Shown: positions 50,401-56,524, counted from the stretch's first letter. The stretch: DNA of 64,000 bases from Lamellibrachia satsuma (GCA_033239005.1 BSQZ01000109.1:1311001-1375000), one strand, 5' to 3'. The notes: generated by a model not told the origin, from the letters alone. Program-made: numbers and translations.

Positions 50401-52968
50401 TGAACTGTCTGTAGCCAGGTACTCCATACATACAGCTGAGTGAACTGTCTGTAGCCAGGTACTCCATACAGCTGAGTGAACTGTCTGTAGCCAGGTACTC
50501 CATACATACAGCTGAGTGAACTGTCTGTAGCCAGGTACTCCATACAGCTGAGTGAACTGTCTGTAGCCAGGTACTCCATACATACAGCTGAGTGAACTGT
50601 CTGTAGCCAGGTACTCCATACAGCTGAGTGAACTGTCTGTAGCCAGGTACTCCATACATACAGCTGAGTGAACTGTCTGTAGCCAGGTACTCCATACAGC
50701 TGAGTGAACTGTCTGTAGCCAGGTACTCCATACATACAGCTGAGTGAACTGTCTGTAGCCAGGTACTTCATACAGTTGAGTGAACTGTCTGTAGCCAGGT
50801 ACTCCATACAGCTGAGTGAACTGTCTGTAGCCAGGTACTCCATACAGTTGAGTGAACTGTCTGTAGCCAGGTACTCCATATAGCTGAGTGAACTGTCTGT
50901 AGCCAGGTACTCCACACAGTTGAGTGAACTGTCTGTAGCCAGGTACTCCATACAGTTGAGTGAACTGTCTGTAGCCAGGTACTCCACACAGTTGAGTGAA
51001 CTGTCTGTAGCCAGGTACTCCATACAGCTGAGTGAACTGTCTGTAGCCAGGTACTCCATACAGCTGAGTGAACTGTCTGTAGCCAGGTACTCCATACAGC
51101 TGAGTGGGCTGTCTGTAGCCAGGTACTCCATACAGCTGAGTGAACTGTCTGTAGCCAGGTACTCCATACAGCTGAGTGGGCTGTCTGTAGCCAGGTACTC
51201 CATACAGCTGAGTGAACTGTCTGTAGCCAGGTACTCCATACATACAGCTGAGTGAACTGTCTGTAGCCAGGTACTCCATACAGCTGAGTGAACTGTCTGT
51301 AGCCAGGTACTCCATACATACAGCTGAGTGAACTGTCTGTAGCCAGGTACTCCATACAGCTGAGTGAACTGTCTGTAGCCAGGTACTCCATACATACAGC
51401 TGAGTGAACTGTCTGTAGCCAGGTACTCCATACAGCTGAGTGAACTGTCTGTAGCCAGGTACTCCATACAGCTGAGTGAACTGTCTGTAGCCAGGTACTC
51501 CATACATACAGCTGAGTGAACTGTCTGTAGCCAGGTACTCCATACAGCTGAGTGAACTGTCTGTAGCCAGGTACTCCATACATACAGCTGAGTGAACTGT
51601 CTGTAGCCAGGTACTCCATACAGCTGAGTGAACTGTCTGTAGCCAGGTACTCCATACATACAGCTGAGTGAACTGTCTGTAGCCAGGTACTCCATACAGC
51701 TGAGTGAACTGTCTGTAGCCAGGTACTCCATACATACAGCTGAGTGAACTGTCTGTAGCCAGGTACTTCATACAGTTGAGTGAACTGTCTGTAGCCAGGT
51801 ACTCCATACAGCTGAGTGAACTGTCTGTAGCCAGGTACTCCAAACAGTTGAGTGAACTGTCTGTAGCCAGGTACTCCATATAGCTGAGTGAACTGTCTGT
51901 AGCCAGGTACTCCACACAGTTGAGTGAACTATCTGTAGCCAGGTACTCCATACAGTTGAGTGAACTGTCTGTAGCCAGGTACTCCACACAGTTGAGTGAA
52001 CTGTCTGTAGCCAGGTACTCCACACAGTTGAGTGAACTGTCTGTAGCCAGGTACTCCACACAGCTGAGTGAACTGTCTGTAGCCAGGTACTCCACACAGT
52101 TGAGTGAACTGTCTGTAGCCAGGTACTCCATACAGCTGAGTGAACTGTCTGTAGCCAGGTACTCCACACAGTTGAGTGAACTGTCTGTAGCCAGGTACTC
52201 CATACAGTTGAGTGAACTGTCTGTAGCCAGGTACTCCACACAGTTGAGTGAACTGTCTGTAGCCAGGTACTCCACACAGTTGAGTGAACTGTCTGTAGCC
52301 AGGTACTCCACACAGCTGAGTGAACTGTCTGTAGCCAGGTACTCCACACAGTTGAGTGAACTGTCTGTAGCCAGGTACTCCACACAGTTGAGTGAACTGT
52401 CTGTAGCCAGGTACTCCACACAGTTGAGTGAACTGTCTGTAGCCAGGTACTCCATACAGCTGAGTGAACTGTCTGTAGCCAGGTACTCCATACAGCTGAG
52501 TGAACTGTCTGTAGCCAGGTACTCCATACAGCTGAGTGAACTGTCTGTAGCCAGGTACTCCATACAGCTGAGTGAACTGAAGCAATGTGGGGTAAAAACA
52601 ATTTGCAAAGCTTCAAAATGGCAACAAGTGGATATGAACCTGGGTTCTCTCAATTGAGGGCTGATGGGCAGACTAGCCACTCATCCGTATACATGGGTAG
52701 ACTGATCACTAACCCATATTCATGAACAAGACTGACCACTCACCTGTATTCATGGGCAGCACTTTGTCGTAGCCAAACAGTCTGGTTACGTACTCCTCAT
52801 ATTCGCCCAGAACGTCGCTGTAGAAGGCGCGAGAGGTCAAAGTCAGTCTGTCGGCCTGCTGTTGCAGGGCACGCACAAGGCGTGGGTGGCAGTGACCTTG
52901 GTTGACAGCACTGTAGGCGCTGAGGAAGTCAAAGTATCGCTTTCCCTCAACGTCCCACACATACACTC
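12793..52968 (-). CDS. OAT: Ornithine aminotransferase, mitochondrial (gene span of the seven visible coding exons)
   Basis: Seven minus-strand exons (52744-52968, 44444-44667, 42889-43061, 41128-41206, 38704-38817, 27337-27475, 12793-12956) join in phase into 372 codons matching the vertebrate OAT protein from about residue 67 to its end. OAT is a PLP-dependent class III aminotransferase of the mitochondrial matrix. It converts ornithine and 2-oxoglutarate to glutamate semialdehyde and glutamate. Key residues are present: PMNTG at the phosphate-binding site, [23 protein letters not shown] (cofactor Asp), GKALSGG (Schiff-base Lys), GEHGSTYGG and IRFAPPL (substrate Arg). There are no internal stops and all splice sites are GT..AG, so the gene looks intact here. 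The transit peptide and the exon with the HNY motif are not visible. Introns total nearly 39 kb and are mostly satellite. Confidence 0.97.
13525..13980. repeat. 29-bp minisatellite of hairpin units, about 15 copies
   Basis: Each unit contains the perfect inverted repeat GAGACATG-CTG-CATGTCTC plus ATGGCTTCAC. As 29 is not a multiple of 3, the same peptide cycle appears in all three frames, giving long ORFs that are artefacts. Confidence 0.96.
13986..15290. other. No gene seen; interior of the hAT-like element
   Basis: AT-rich sequence without convincing coding potential on either strand. A 42-bp duplication containing CAAGTCCAAGTAGAAGTAC lies just beyond it at 15,430-15,515. Confidence 0.5.
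15690..15970. repeat. 32-bp minisatellite, about 8 copies
   Basis: The unit contains GACATGTCAGTGCACATTCC and GACTCTATTT. Confidence 0.94.
16075..16675. repeat. 9-bp minisatellite (GGGAACAAA family), about 66 copies
   Basis: Units are GGGAACAAA, GGAAACAAA and TGGAACAAA in mixed order. Every frame stays open because 9 is divisible by 3, so the Glu/Gln/Arg and Phe/Pro/Leu ORFs are not genes. Confidence 0.97.
16855..17408. repeat. 34-bp minisatellite, about 16 copies
   Basis: The unit contains ATAACACATGGATTAGCAAT and GTACGGCTGGCATT. ACC/AGC variants alternate irregularly. Confidence 0.96.
17409..17745. other. No gene seen
   Basis: AT-rich intronic spacer between two arrays; nothing recognisable on either strand. 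Confidence 0.5.
17745..18238. repeat. 28-bp minisatellite, about 17 copies
   Basis: The unit contains ACTAATGGCTGCACTGGCTG and TTTGTGTC, with some units shortened by 2-4 bp. It joins the large 60-bp array directly. Confidence 0.95.
18239..27336. repeat. Approximately 60-bp satellite, about 150 copies, derived from the OAT exon 6 / 5' splice-site junction
   Basis: In the OAT sense (minus), the unit reads GACTCTTCAGTGCCATTGTC, then ATTCAACC|GTGAGTCTTTA, then TCTTAGCTGTGTTACTGT. The end of exon 6 is GACTCTTCAATGCTATTGTC, then ATCCAACCAC|GTGAGTCTTTA. The rightmost unit is the exon itself. Nearly every copy keeps GTGAGT. Units run from 58 to 75 bp, with variants keeping the parental CAC|GTGAGT. 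Rare variants recur kilobases apart, showing higher-order duplication. Confidence 0.97.
27337..27475 (-). CDS. OAT: OAT coding exon 6 of the window (139 bp)
   Basis: Acceptor TGTGTAG|GTTTGTGAGG and donor CAACCAC|GTGAGT. Encodes [39 protein letters not shown] and NAIVIQP plus one base. It matches the C-terminal small domain of OAT, with the usual GRGL(F/L)NAIVI segment. The exon's last 20 or so bases and its donor seed the 9.1-kb array in the following intron. Confidence 0.96.
27535..27600 (+). mobile_element. 3' tail of a CR1-like element (short copy)
   Basis: TTTGGGATAGCAATCTTGTTAAATCTTCTTGTTAAAT matches in pieces the end of the element at 62,205-62,249 (GGCAATCTTGTTAAATCTTG). Only the last 60 bases or so are kept. 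Confidence 0.75.
27600..27728. repeat. 22-bp short tandem repeat, about 6 copies
   Basis: The unit is close to AACCCTACTACACTGTATAG. It follows directly on the CR1 tail. Confidence 0.9.
27729..27964. other. No gene seen
   Basis: AT-rich intronic spacer. Only a 13-bp triplication (AATACCAGGTAGT) near 27,810-27,850. Confidence 0.5.
27965..29830. repeat. 79-bp satellite with a larger 1,255-bp duplication
   Basis: The unit contains CATTGAGGTCGATAAACATC and CTATAAGCCCTAGTTTATC. About 22 copies. The array is interrupted twice by the same non-repeat block (GACTAGTGGCGCTGT to TGTACTGTGTTTGTA, at about 28,438-28,570 and 29,693-29,825), 1,255 bp apart, so a block of array plus flank was duplicated. 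Confidence 0.93.
29831..30335. other. No gene seen
   Basis: AT-rich intronic DNA without open frames, repeats or element ends that I can recognise. Confidence 0.5.
30340..30625. repeat. 57-bp minisatellite, about 5 copies
   Basis: The unit contains GGGGGAGGGCAGCGTACAGA and CTTGGTGGGCCCACAGCAAG. The period is 19 codons, so two plus-strand frames remain open. It starts with TTTCAG|GTCCGTGGGGG, an acceptor-like sequence on the plus strand, but no other exon is recognisable. Confidence 0.92.
30626..30985. other. No gene seen
   Basis: AT-rich intronic DNA between an array and a CR1 tail. Confidence 0.5.
30990..31072 (-). mobile_element. 3' tail of a CR1-like element (short copy)
   Basis: Reverse complement of 62,155-62,245: AACAAGATTGCCATC, ACAAGTTCCAGATGGCAAGT and GACAAGGAAGCCATTG are all shared. 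A 5'-truncated insertion on the minus strand. Confidence 0.85.
31490..31985. repeat. Variable 25-40-bp AT-rich minisatellite
   Basis: The unit contains TTAACTTCTACAGCACCTAT followed by ATAATAATAATAGTAATAA of varying length, about 14 copies. Confidence 0.93.
32243..32440. repeat. 37-bp minisatellite, about 5 copies
   Basis: The unit contains TATTCCATCTATTAGTATGC and TATACTACCC. Confidence 0.94.
32570..32785 (-). mobile_element. tRNA-derived SINE
   Basis: On the minus strand it begins with a tRNA-like head: an A-box-like TGGCCTAGTGGTTAAAG and a B-box-like GAGTTCAAGACCC about 35 bases further on. The body contains a segment whose plus-strand reading is TTTACAGCTGAGTAGACTGA and CGCAGGTACC. The body is shared with the remnant at 52,570-52,650. 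It lies in the OAT intron between exons 5 and 6. Confidence 0.82.
32800..33650. repeat. 47-bp minisatellite, about 18 copies
   Basis: The unit contains GGCAGGGTAGGGCCATGTTT and ATAAGACATCTTGTGTTGTG. It begins a few bases from the tRNA-like head of the SINE. The first copies carry CCTC where later ones carry CATC. Confidence 0.95.
33714..33765. repeat. (AT)n microsatellite
   Basis: Alternating AT run. Confidence 0.97.
33958..34092. repeat. 6/18-bp minisatellite (CCATAGCCACAT family)
   Basis: Units of CCACTGCCATAGCCACAT and shorter variants. Confidence 0.92.
34240..35195. repeat. 23-bp minisatellite, about 41 copies, each with CAGGTGAGA
   Basis: The unit contains AAAGGAAACAACCAGGTGAG followed by AC. 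On the plus strand almost every unit holds the consensus 5' splice site CAG|GTGAGA, which is antisense to OAT. Confidence 0.96.
35196..35610. other. No gene seen
   Basis: AT-rich intronic spacer without recognisable content. Confidence 0.5.
35612..36422. repeat. 26-bp minisatellite, about 31 copies
   Basis: The unit contains GACGCCTGGTGTGTGAGTAC and TAACAT. Confidence 0.96.
36580..36715. repeat. 47-bp tandem repeat, three copies
   Basis: The unit contains AATGCAGTGCAGTATGGCAT and GCCAAGTCCATTAACTCATG. Confidence 0.93.
36716..37555. other. No gene seen
   Basis: AT-rich. A 27-bp duplication around CATAAAACATGCCTTTTAG lies near 37,000-37,070. No coding signal. Confidence 0.5.
37560..38098. 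repeat. 45-bp minisatellite, about 12 copies
   Basis: The unit contains CATGTTATGTTGTTGACATA and CACAACATGGCAACAG. 45 bp is 15 codons, so frames on both strands stay open without being genes. Confidence 0.95.
38170..38430. repeat. Two (AT)n microsatellites flanking 140 bp
   Basis: AT runs at about 38,172-38,237 and 38,380-38,426 with CACACA and GTGTGT edges. Confidence 0.95.
38704..38817 (-). CDS. OAT: OAT coding exon 5 of the window (114 bp)
   Basis: Acceptor TCTGACAG|GTATCTGCGG and donor CTCAAG|GTCAGT. Encodes [20 protein letters not shown] then [27 protein letters not shown] is the conserved PLP-phosphate loop contributed by the other subunit. 38 whole codons. Its acceptor plus first bases are the unit of the array at 38,818-39,305. 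Confidence 0.96.
38818..39305. repeat. Approximately 43-bp satellite derived from the OAT exon 5 / 3' splice-site junction
   Basis: In the OAT sense the unit contains GTCTGACAG|GTGTCTGTGG followed by TGTTGTGTGTTCACTTGGAG. The real junction is ATCTGACAG|GTATCTGCGG followed by TGTTGG. About 11 units. The exon is the last unit of the array, so each copy carries an acceptor-like AG. Confidence 0.94.
39306..41127. repeat. 53-bp satellite derived from the OAT exon 4 / 5' splice-site junction, about 33 copies
   Basis: In the OAT sense the unit contains CTGTCAGTGGACTCTATCCC|GTGAGT, in two parts. Exon 4 ends CTGTCCGGCGGTCTCTATCCC|GTGAGT, again in two parts. About half the units read CTATCCT|GTAAGT instead, another good donor. 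It joins the acceptor-derived array at 39,305, leaving no other sequence in this intron. Confidence 0.96.
41128..41206 (-). CDS. OAT: OAT coding exon 4 of the window (79 bp), PLP lysine
   Basis: Acceptor GTTTCAG|ACGTCTTTG and donor CTCTATCCC|GTGAGT. Encodes [20 protein letters not shown] then SGGLYP. The Lys of LLGKALSGG is the PLP Schiff-base residue. Phase 2 in, phase 0 out. Its 3' end plus donor is the terminal unit of the 53-bp array that occupies most of the following intron. Confidence 0.96.
41285..41447. repeat. 21-bp minisatellite, left half (split by a MITE)
   Basis: The unit contains CATCTCTACATGTACAACACA. The same family continues at 42,228 on the other side of the inserted element. 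Confidence 0.92.
41456..42219. mobile_element. hAT-like MITE with perfect 8-bp target duplication
   Basis: It begins CAGGGTTGTTTGATTTAAAT and ends ATTTTTTTAACCCTG, imperfect inverted ends. ACAGGTAT is present on both sides (41,448-41,455 and 42,220-42,227), the 8-bp duplication expected for hAT. The inside has no coding frame. A related, partly degraded copy is at 59,735-60,500. Confidence 0.9.
42228..42620. repeat. 21-bp minisatellite, right half
   Basis: Continuation of the 21-bp family (AATGTACAACACAGATCT variants), more diverged than the left half. Confidence 0.9.
42838..42888. repeat. Tandem duplication of the OAT exon 3 donor region (1.8 copies)
   Basis: In the OAT sense, GGAAA|GTAGGTCACTGCTAC is followed 28 bases later by AGAA GTAGGTCACTGCTGC. 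The second copy keeps the GTAGGT hexamer. Confidence 0.88.
42889..43061 (-). CDS. OAT: OAT coding exon 3 of the window (173 bp)
   Basis: Acceptor TTTGACAG|AAGGCGACT and donor ACAGGAAA|GTAGGT. Encodes [20 protein letters not shown], then [20 protein letters not shown], then [16 protein letters not shown] and two bases of a Lys codon. The Asp of IADE contacts the PLP ring nitrogen in the family. A poly-A run (poly-T in sense) forms the polypyrimidine tract. The donor region is tandemly duplicated once. Confidence 0.96.
43083..43185. repeat. 21-bp tandem repeat resembling the start of OAT exon 3
   Basis: In the OAT sense the unit contains GACCCAGGACCTGACA. The exon start contains GACTCAGGACCCGACC, 13 of 16 bases the same. 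About five copies, 20 bases upstream of the acceptor. Origin from the exon is plausible but not as clear as elsewhere. Confidence 0.6.
43275..43480. repeat. Approximately 39-bp minisatellite, about 5 copies
   Basis: The unit contains TTGTCTAGATGGTTGTACAT and GTATGTGGCATT. Confidence 0.93.
43735..44443. repeat. 64-bp satellite derived from the OAT exon 2 / 5' splice-site junction, about 11 copies
   Basis: In the OAT sense the unit contains AAGGCCCTTGAT|GTAGGTCG. The real junction is GAGGCCCTTGAT|GTAAGTCG. The intronic part (CATTCCTTTGTTTGTTATG, TAGTGATGTTTAGCAGTA) is shared too. The exon end is the rightmost unit. Confidence 0.95.
44444..44667 (-). CDS. OAT: OAT coding exon 2 of the window (224 bp)
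   Basis: Acceptor GCCAG|GCGTTGAGACG and donor CTTGAT|GTAAGT. Encodes [20 protein letters not shown] through [20 protein letters not shown] to [13 protein letters not shown]. It contains the Phe-Trp-Gly-Arg pocket; the Arg binds the ornithine carboxylate in known structures. Phase 2 in, phase 0 out. The exon end plus donor is the last unit of the 64-bp array to its left. Confidence 0.97.
44745..47500. repeat. 24-bp satellite, about 110 copies
   Basis: The unit is close to GGTGACTAGAGATGGGGAGC plus AGTA. Edge units (44,740-44,800 and 47,080-47,500) are more diverged and carry TATATAAGTTGAGATAG at both ends, so this array probably grew from intronic DNA and not from an exon. Confidence 0.96.
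47503..47592 (-). mobile_element. 3' tail of a CR1-like element (short copy)
   Basis: Reverse complement of 62,150-62,249: AACAAGACTGCCATC, AACAAGTTCC, GACAAGGAAGCCATTGGCTT and ATCGAGAATCCAAC. It is inserted at the edge of the 24-bp array. Confidence 0.87.
47593..48160. other. No gene seen
   Basis: AT-rich intronic DNA of OAT. No repeats or frames of note. Confidence 0.5.
48163..48302. repeat. 29-bp repeats derived from the OAT exon 1 / 5' splice-site junction (distal block)
   Basis: In the OAT sense each unit reads GCCCATGAATACGG|GTGAGT, while the exon reads GCCCATGAATACAG|GTGAGT. About four copies, 4.4 kb from the exon and separated from it by a SINE-derived array. Confidence 0.85.
48303..48912. 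other. No gene seen
   Basis: AT-rich intronic DNA. AAGATGGC/AAAATGGC motifs near 48,590-48,715 only. Confidence 0.5.
48913..52578. repeat. 36-bp satellite (with 40-bp variants), about 98 copies, probably seeded by a tRNA-derived SINE
   Basis: The plus-strand unit contains AGCCAGGTACTCCATACAGC and TGAGTGAACTGTCTGT. The right edge runs into TACAGCTGAGTGAACTGAAG, then GGGGTAAAAACAATTTGC, then AGCTTC. This is the same order as in the SINE at 32,630-32,700 (ACAGCTGAGTAGACTGAGGC, GGGTAAACGAAATTGCC, AGCTTC). 40-bp variants with an extra CATA alternate with 36-bp units at 50,150-50,760 and again at 51,236-51,740. The long ORFs arise because 36 is 12 codons. Confidence 0.95.
52579..52655. mobile_element. 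SINE remnant at the edge of the 36-bp satellite
   Basis: Shares GGGTAAA, AATTTGCAAAGCTTC-like and the following unique body with the SINE at 32,570-32,785. The tRNA-like head is largely lost. Confidence 0.65.
52655..52743. repeat. Degenerate repeats of the OAT exon 1 / 5' splice-site junction (proximal block)
   Basis: Going left from the exon donor there are two or three decayed copies in the OAT sense: CATGAATATGG|GTTAGT, then CATGTATACGG|ATGAGT. Each is followed by a GGTCAGTCT-like intronic part. Confidence 0.82.
52744..52968 (-). CDS. OAT: OAT coding exon 1 of the window (225 bp)
   Basis: Acceptor TTTCAG|GAGTGTATG at 52,968/52,969 and donor AATACAG|GTGAGT at 52,743/52,744. Encodes the segment from [20 protein letters not shown] through [19 protein letters not shown] to DKVLPMNTG. 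It enters with two bases of a Gly codon and leaves with one base of the next Gly codon, in phase with the next exon. The first 14 bases with the acceptor are the unit of the array that fills the upstream intron. The last bases with the donor are repeated at 52,655-52,743 and 48,163-48,300. Confidence 0.97.
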
Positions 52969-55372
52969 CTGAAACATAGTTCCCTCTATTACTTCCCTCT
53001 ACACCACACACATAGTTCCCTCTACACCCCACACATACACTCCTGAAACATAGTTCCCTCTACACCCCACACATACACTCCTGAAACATAGTTCCCTCTA
53101 CACCCCACACATACACTCCTGAAACATAGTTCCCTCTACACCCCACACATATAAACTCCTGAAGCATAGTTCCCTCTACACCCCACACATACACTCCTGA
53201 AACATAGTTCCCTCTACACCCCACACATACACTCCTGAAACATAGTTCCCTCTACACCCCACACATACACTCCTGAAACATAGTTCCCTCTACACCCCAC
53301 ACATACACTCCTGAAACATAGTTCCCTCTACACCCACACATATAAACTCTTGAAACATAGTTCCCTCTACACCCCACACATATAAACTCTTGAAACATAG
53401 TTCCCTCTACACCCCACACATATAAACTCCTGAAACATAGTTCCCTCTACACCCCACACATACACTCCTGAAACATAGTTCCCTCTACACACCACACATA
53501 CACTCCTGAAACATAGTTCCCTCTACACCCCACACATACACTCCTGAAACATAGTTCCCTCTACACCCCACACATACACTCCTGAAACATAGTTCCCTCT
53601 ACACCCCACACATACACTCCTGAAACATAGTTCCCTCTACACCCACACATACACTCCTGAAACATAGTTCCCTCTACACCCCACACATACACTCCTGAAA
53701 CATAGTTCCCTCTACACCCGACACATACACTCCTGAAACATAGTTCCCTCTACACCCCACACATACACTCCTGAAACATAGTTCCCTCTACACCCCACAC
53801 ATACACTCCTGAAACATAGTTCCCTCTACACCCCACACATACACTCCTGAAACATAGTTCCCTCTACACCCCACACATATAAACTCCTGAAACATAGTTC
53901 CCTCTACACCCCACACATACACTCCTGAAACATAGTTCCCTCTACACCCCACACATACACTCCTGAAACATAGTTCCCTCTACACCCCACACATACACTC
54001 CTGAAACATAGTTCCCTCTACACCCACACATACACTCCTGAAACATAGTTCCCTCTACACCCCACACATACACTCCTGAAACATAGTTCCCTCTACACCC
54101 CACACATACACTCCTGAAACATAGTTCCCTCTACACCCCACACATACACTCCTGAAACATAGTTCCCTCTACACCCCACACATACACTCCTGAAACATAG
54201 TTCCCTCTACACCCCACACATATAAACTCCTGAAACATAGTTCCCTCTACACCCCACACATACACTCCTGAAACATAGTTCCCTGTACACCCCACACATA
54301 CACTCCTGAAACATAGTTCCCTCTACACCCCACACTTACACTCCTGAAACATAGTTCCCTCTACACCCACACATATAAACTCCTGAAACATAGTTCCCTC
54401 TACACCCCACATATACACTCCTGAAACATAGTTTCCTCTACACCCACACATATAAACTCTTGAAACATAGTTCCCTCTACACCCGACACATACACTCCTG
54501 AAACATAGTTCCCTCTACACCCCACACATATAAACTCCTGAAACATAGTTCCCTCTACACCCCACACATACACTCCTGAAACATAGTTCCCTCTACACCC
54601 CACACATACACTCCTGAAACATAGTTCCCTCTACACCCCACACATATAAACTCCTGAAACATAGTTTCCTCTACACACCACACATACACTCCTGAAACAT
54701 AGTTCCCTCTATACCCCACACATACACTCCTGAAACATAGTTCCCTCTACACCCCACACATACACTACTGAAACATAGTTCCCTCTACACCCACACATAT
54801 AAACTCCTGAAACATAGTTCCCTCTACACCCCACATATACACTCTTGAAACATAGTTCCCTCTACACCCACACATATAAACTCTTGAAACATAGTTCCCT
54901 AAACACCCCACACATACACTCCTGAAACATAGTTCCCTCTACACCCCACACATACACTCCTGAAACATAGTTCCCTCTACACCCCACACATACACTCCTG
55001 AAACATAGTTCCCTCTACACCCCACACATATAAACTCCTGAAACATAGTTTCCTCTACACACCACACATACACTCCTGAAACATAGTTCCCTCTATACCC
55101 CACACATACACTCCTGAAACATAGTTCCCTCTACACCCCACACATACACTACTGAAACATAGTTCCCTCTACACCCACACATATAAACTCCTGAAACATA
55201 GTTCCCTCTACACCCCACATATACACTCTTGAAACATAGTTCCCTCTACACCCACACATATAAACTCTTGAAACATAGTTCCCTAAACACCCCACACATA
55301 CACTCCTGAAACATAGTTCCCTCTACACCCCACACATACACTCCTGAAACATAGTTTCCTCTACAAGGCAGG
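52969..55372. repeat. 38-bp satellite derived from the OAT exon 1 / 3' splice-site junction, about 63 copies
   Basis: In the OAT sense each unit contains TTTCAG|GAGTGTATGTGTGG, identical to the real acceptor and first 14 exon bases, then GGTGTAGAGGGAACTATG. The exon continues GACGTTGAGGGAAAG. Units of 37-39 bp include a variant AGTTTATATGTGTGG. The exon forms the leftmost unit. Confidence 0.96.
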
Positions 55373-55739
55373 TCCAGACAATCATTTGAATTTCCAATTT
55401 CCAGAGTTGAAGTATCAAGTGCGCTTCAACTAAATTTTGCAAGTATTGTCTGAGCTTGCTTTTATCATATGTGCACCTGTCTGTGTTTGATGGAGGTATA
55501 CGTTGATTGGCCCAATGCTTTCTACTTAGCAAGTTGCTTCTCCAGCCACCTGTTGCTACACCTTCACATAGAGATACACTGTTACATGTGAAAGAAGTCC
55601 AAATTGATTACCCACATTTTCAAGACAATGTCATATTGAATAGTGACTTTAATAGTGACTCTATACCTCCCCTGCGTGCACCATGTTTAAGGGTGGCAGA
55701 CCAGCTAAGGCTGTGTGGGAACATCTTCAGCTTCATAAA
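55373..55739. other. No gene seen; single-copy intronic spacer between two junction-derived arrays
   Basis: About 365 bp without repeats or a recognisable frame. Confidence 0.5.
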
Positions 55740-56395
55740 GTGAGTGAGGGTGATCGGGGTGTAGTTGTGTACTTAACCTTGGCCCAAGTGATGGTGATGG
55801 GGATGTGGTTGTGCACAACCCTCGATCCAAGTGAGGGTAATGGGGCGTAATTGTGTATTTACCCTTGGCCCGAGTGAGGGTGATGAGGACGTAGTTGTGT
55901 ACTAACCCTCGATCTGAGTGAGGACAATGGAGCGTAGTTGTGTATTTACCCTCGGCCCGAGTGCGAGGGATAGGGTGCAGTTGTGTACTAACCCTCAGCC
56001 CGTGTGAGGTGATGGGAACATAGTTGTGTACTAACCCTCAATCCGAGTGAAGGTAATAGGGCGTAGTTGTGTATTTACCCTCAGCCTGAATGAGAGTGAT
56101 GGGGTGTAGTTGTGTATTTACCCTTGGCCTGAGTGAGGTGATGGGAACGGAGTTGTGTACTAACCCTCTATCGGAGTGAGGGTAATGGGGCGTAGTTGTG
56201 TATTTACCCTCAGCCTGAATGATAGTGATGGGGTGTAGTTGTGTATTTACCCTTGGCCTGAGTGAGGTGATGGGAACGGAGTTGTGTACTAACCCTTGAT
56301 CCAAGTGAGGGTAATGGGACGTAGTTGTGCATTTACCCTCGGCCCGAGTGAGGGTGATGGGGACGTAGTTATGTACTAACCCTCGATCAGTGTTT
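55740..56395. repeat. 44-bp/88-bp dimeric satellite, probable copy of the donor end of the next upstream OAT exon
   Basis: In the OAT sense the A unit contains CTCACTCGGGCCGAGG|GTAAAT and the B unit CTCACTCGGATCGAGG|GTTAGT. Read in frame, A gives LTRAE plus one base of a Gly codon. This matches the position just before VYVWDVEG in OAT and the phase needed by the acceptor at 52,968. No full exon is attached to this array in the window. Confidence 0.65.
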
Positions 56396-56520
56396 GAGCT
56401 AGGATTTGAAATTTAGGGGACACATGTCTCCCCCTCTTTAAAAAGTGAGACATTCGGTTTTAAGCAGAGCCACTGATCTATATATACATATATAAATCAT
56501 CGGTGATAAAATTTATTTAA
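56396..56520. other. Possible left end of a further DNA element
   Basis: Immediately after the 44-bp array comes CAGTGTTTGAGCTAGG, a hAT-like terminus. I could not find a matching right end. If it is an insertion, it may have separated the array from its parent exon. Confidence 0.3.
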
Positions 56521-56524
56521 CACG

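Noticed and set aside
48724..52680. A 1,318-codon open frame and several overlapping long frames on the minus strand
   Set aside because: They are read through a 36-bp satellite (12 codons per unit). All frames cycle the same peptide, and there is no domain, start context or splice evidence.
54400..54603. Glycine-rich small protein of the [14 protein letters not shown] type
   Set aside because: It is the junction-derived 38-bp array copying the first codons of OAT exon 1, not a separate gene.
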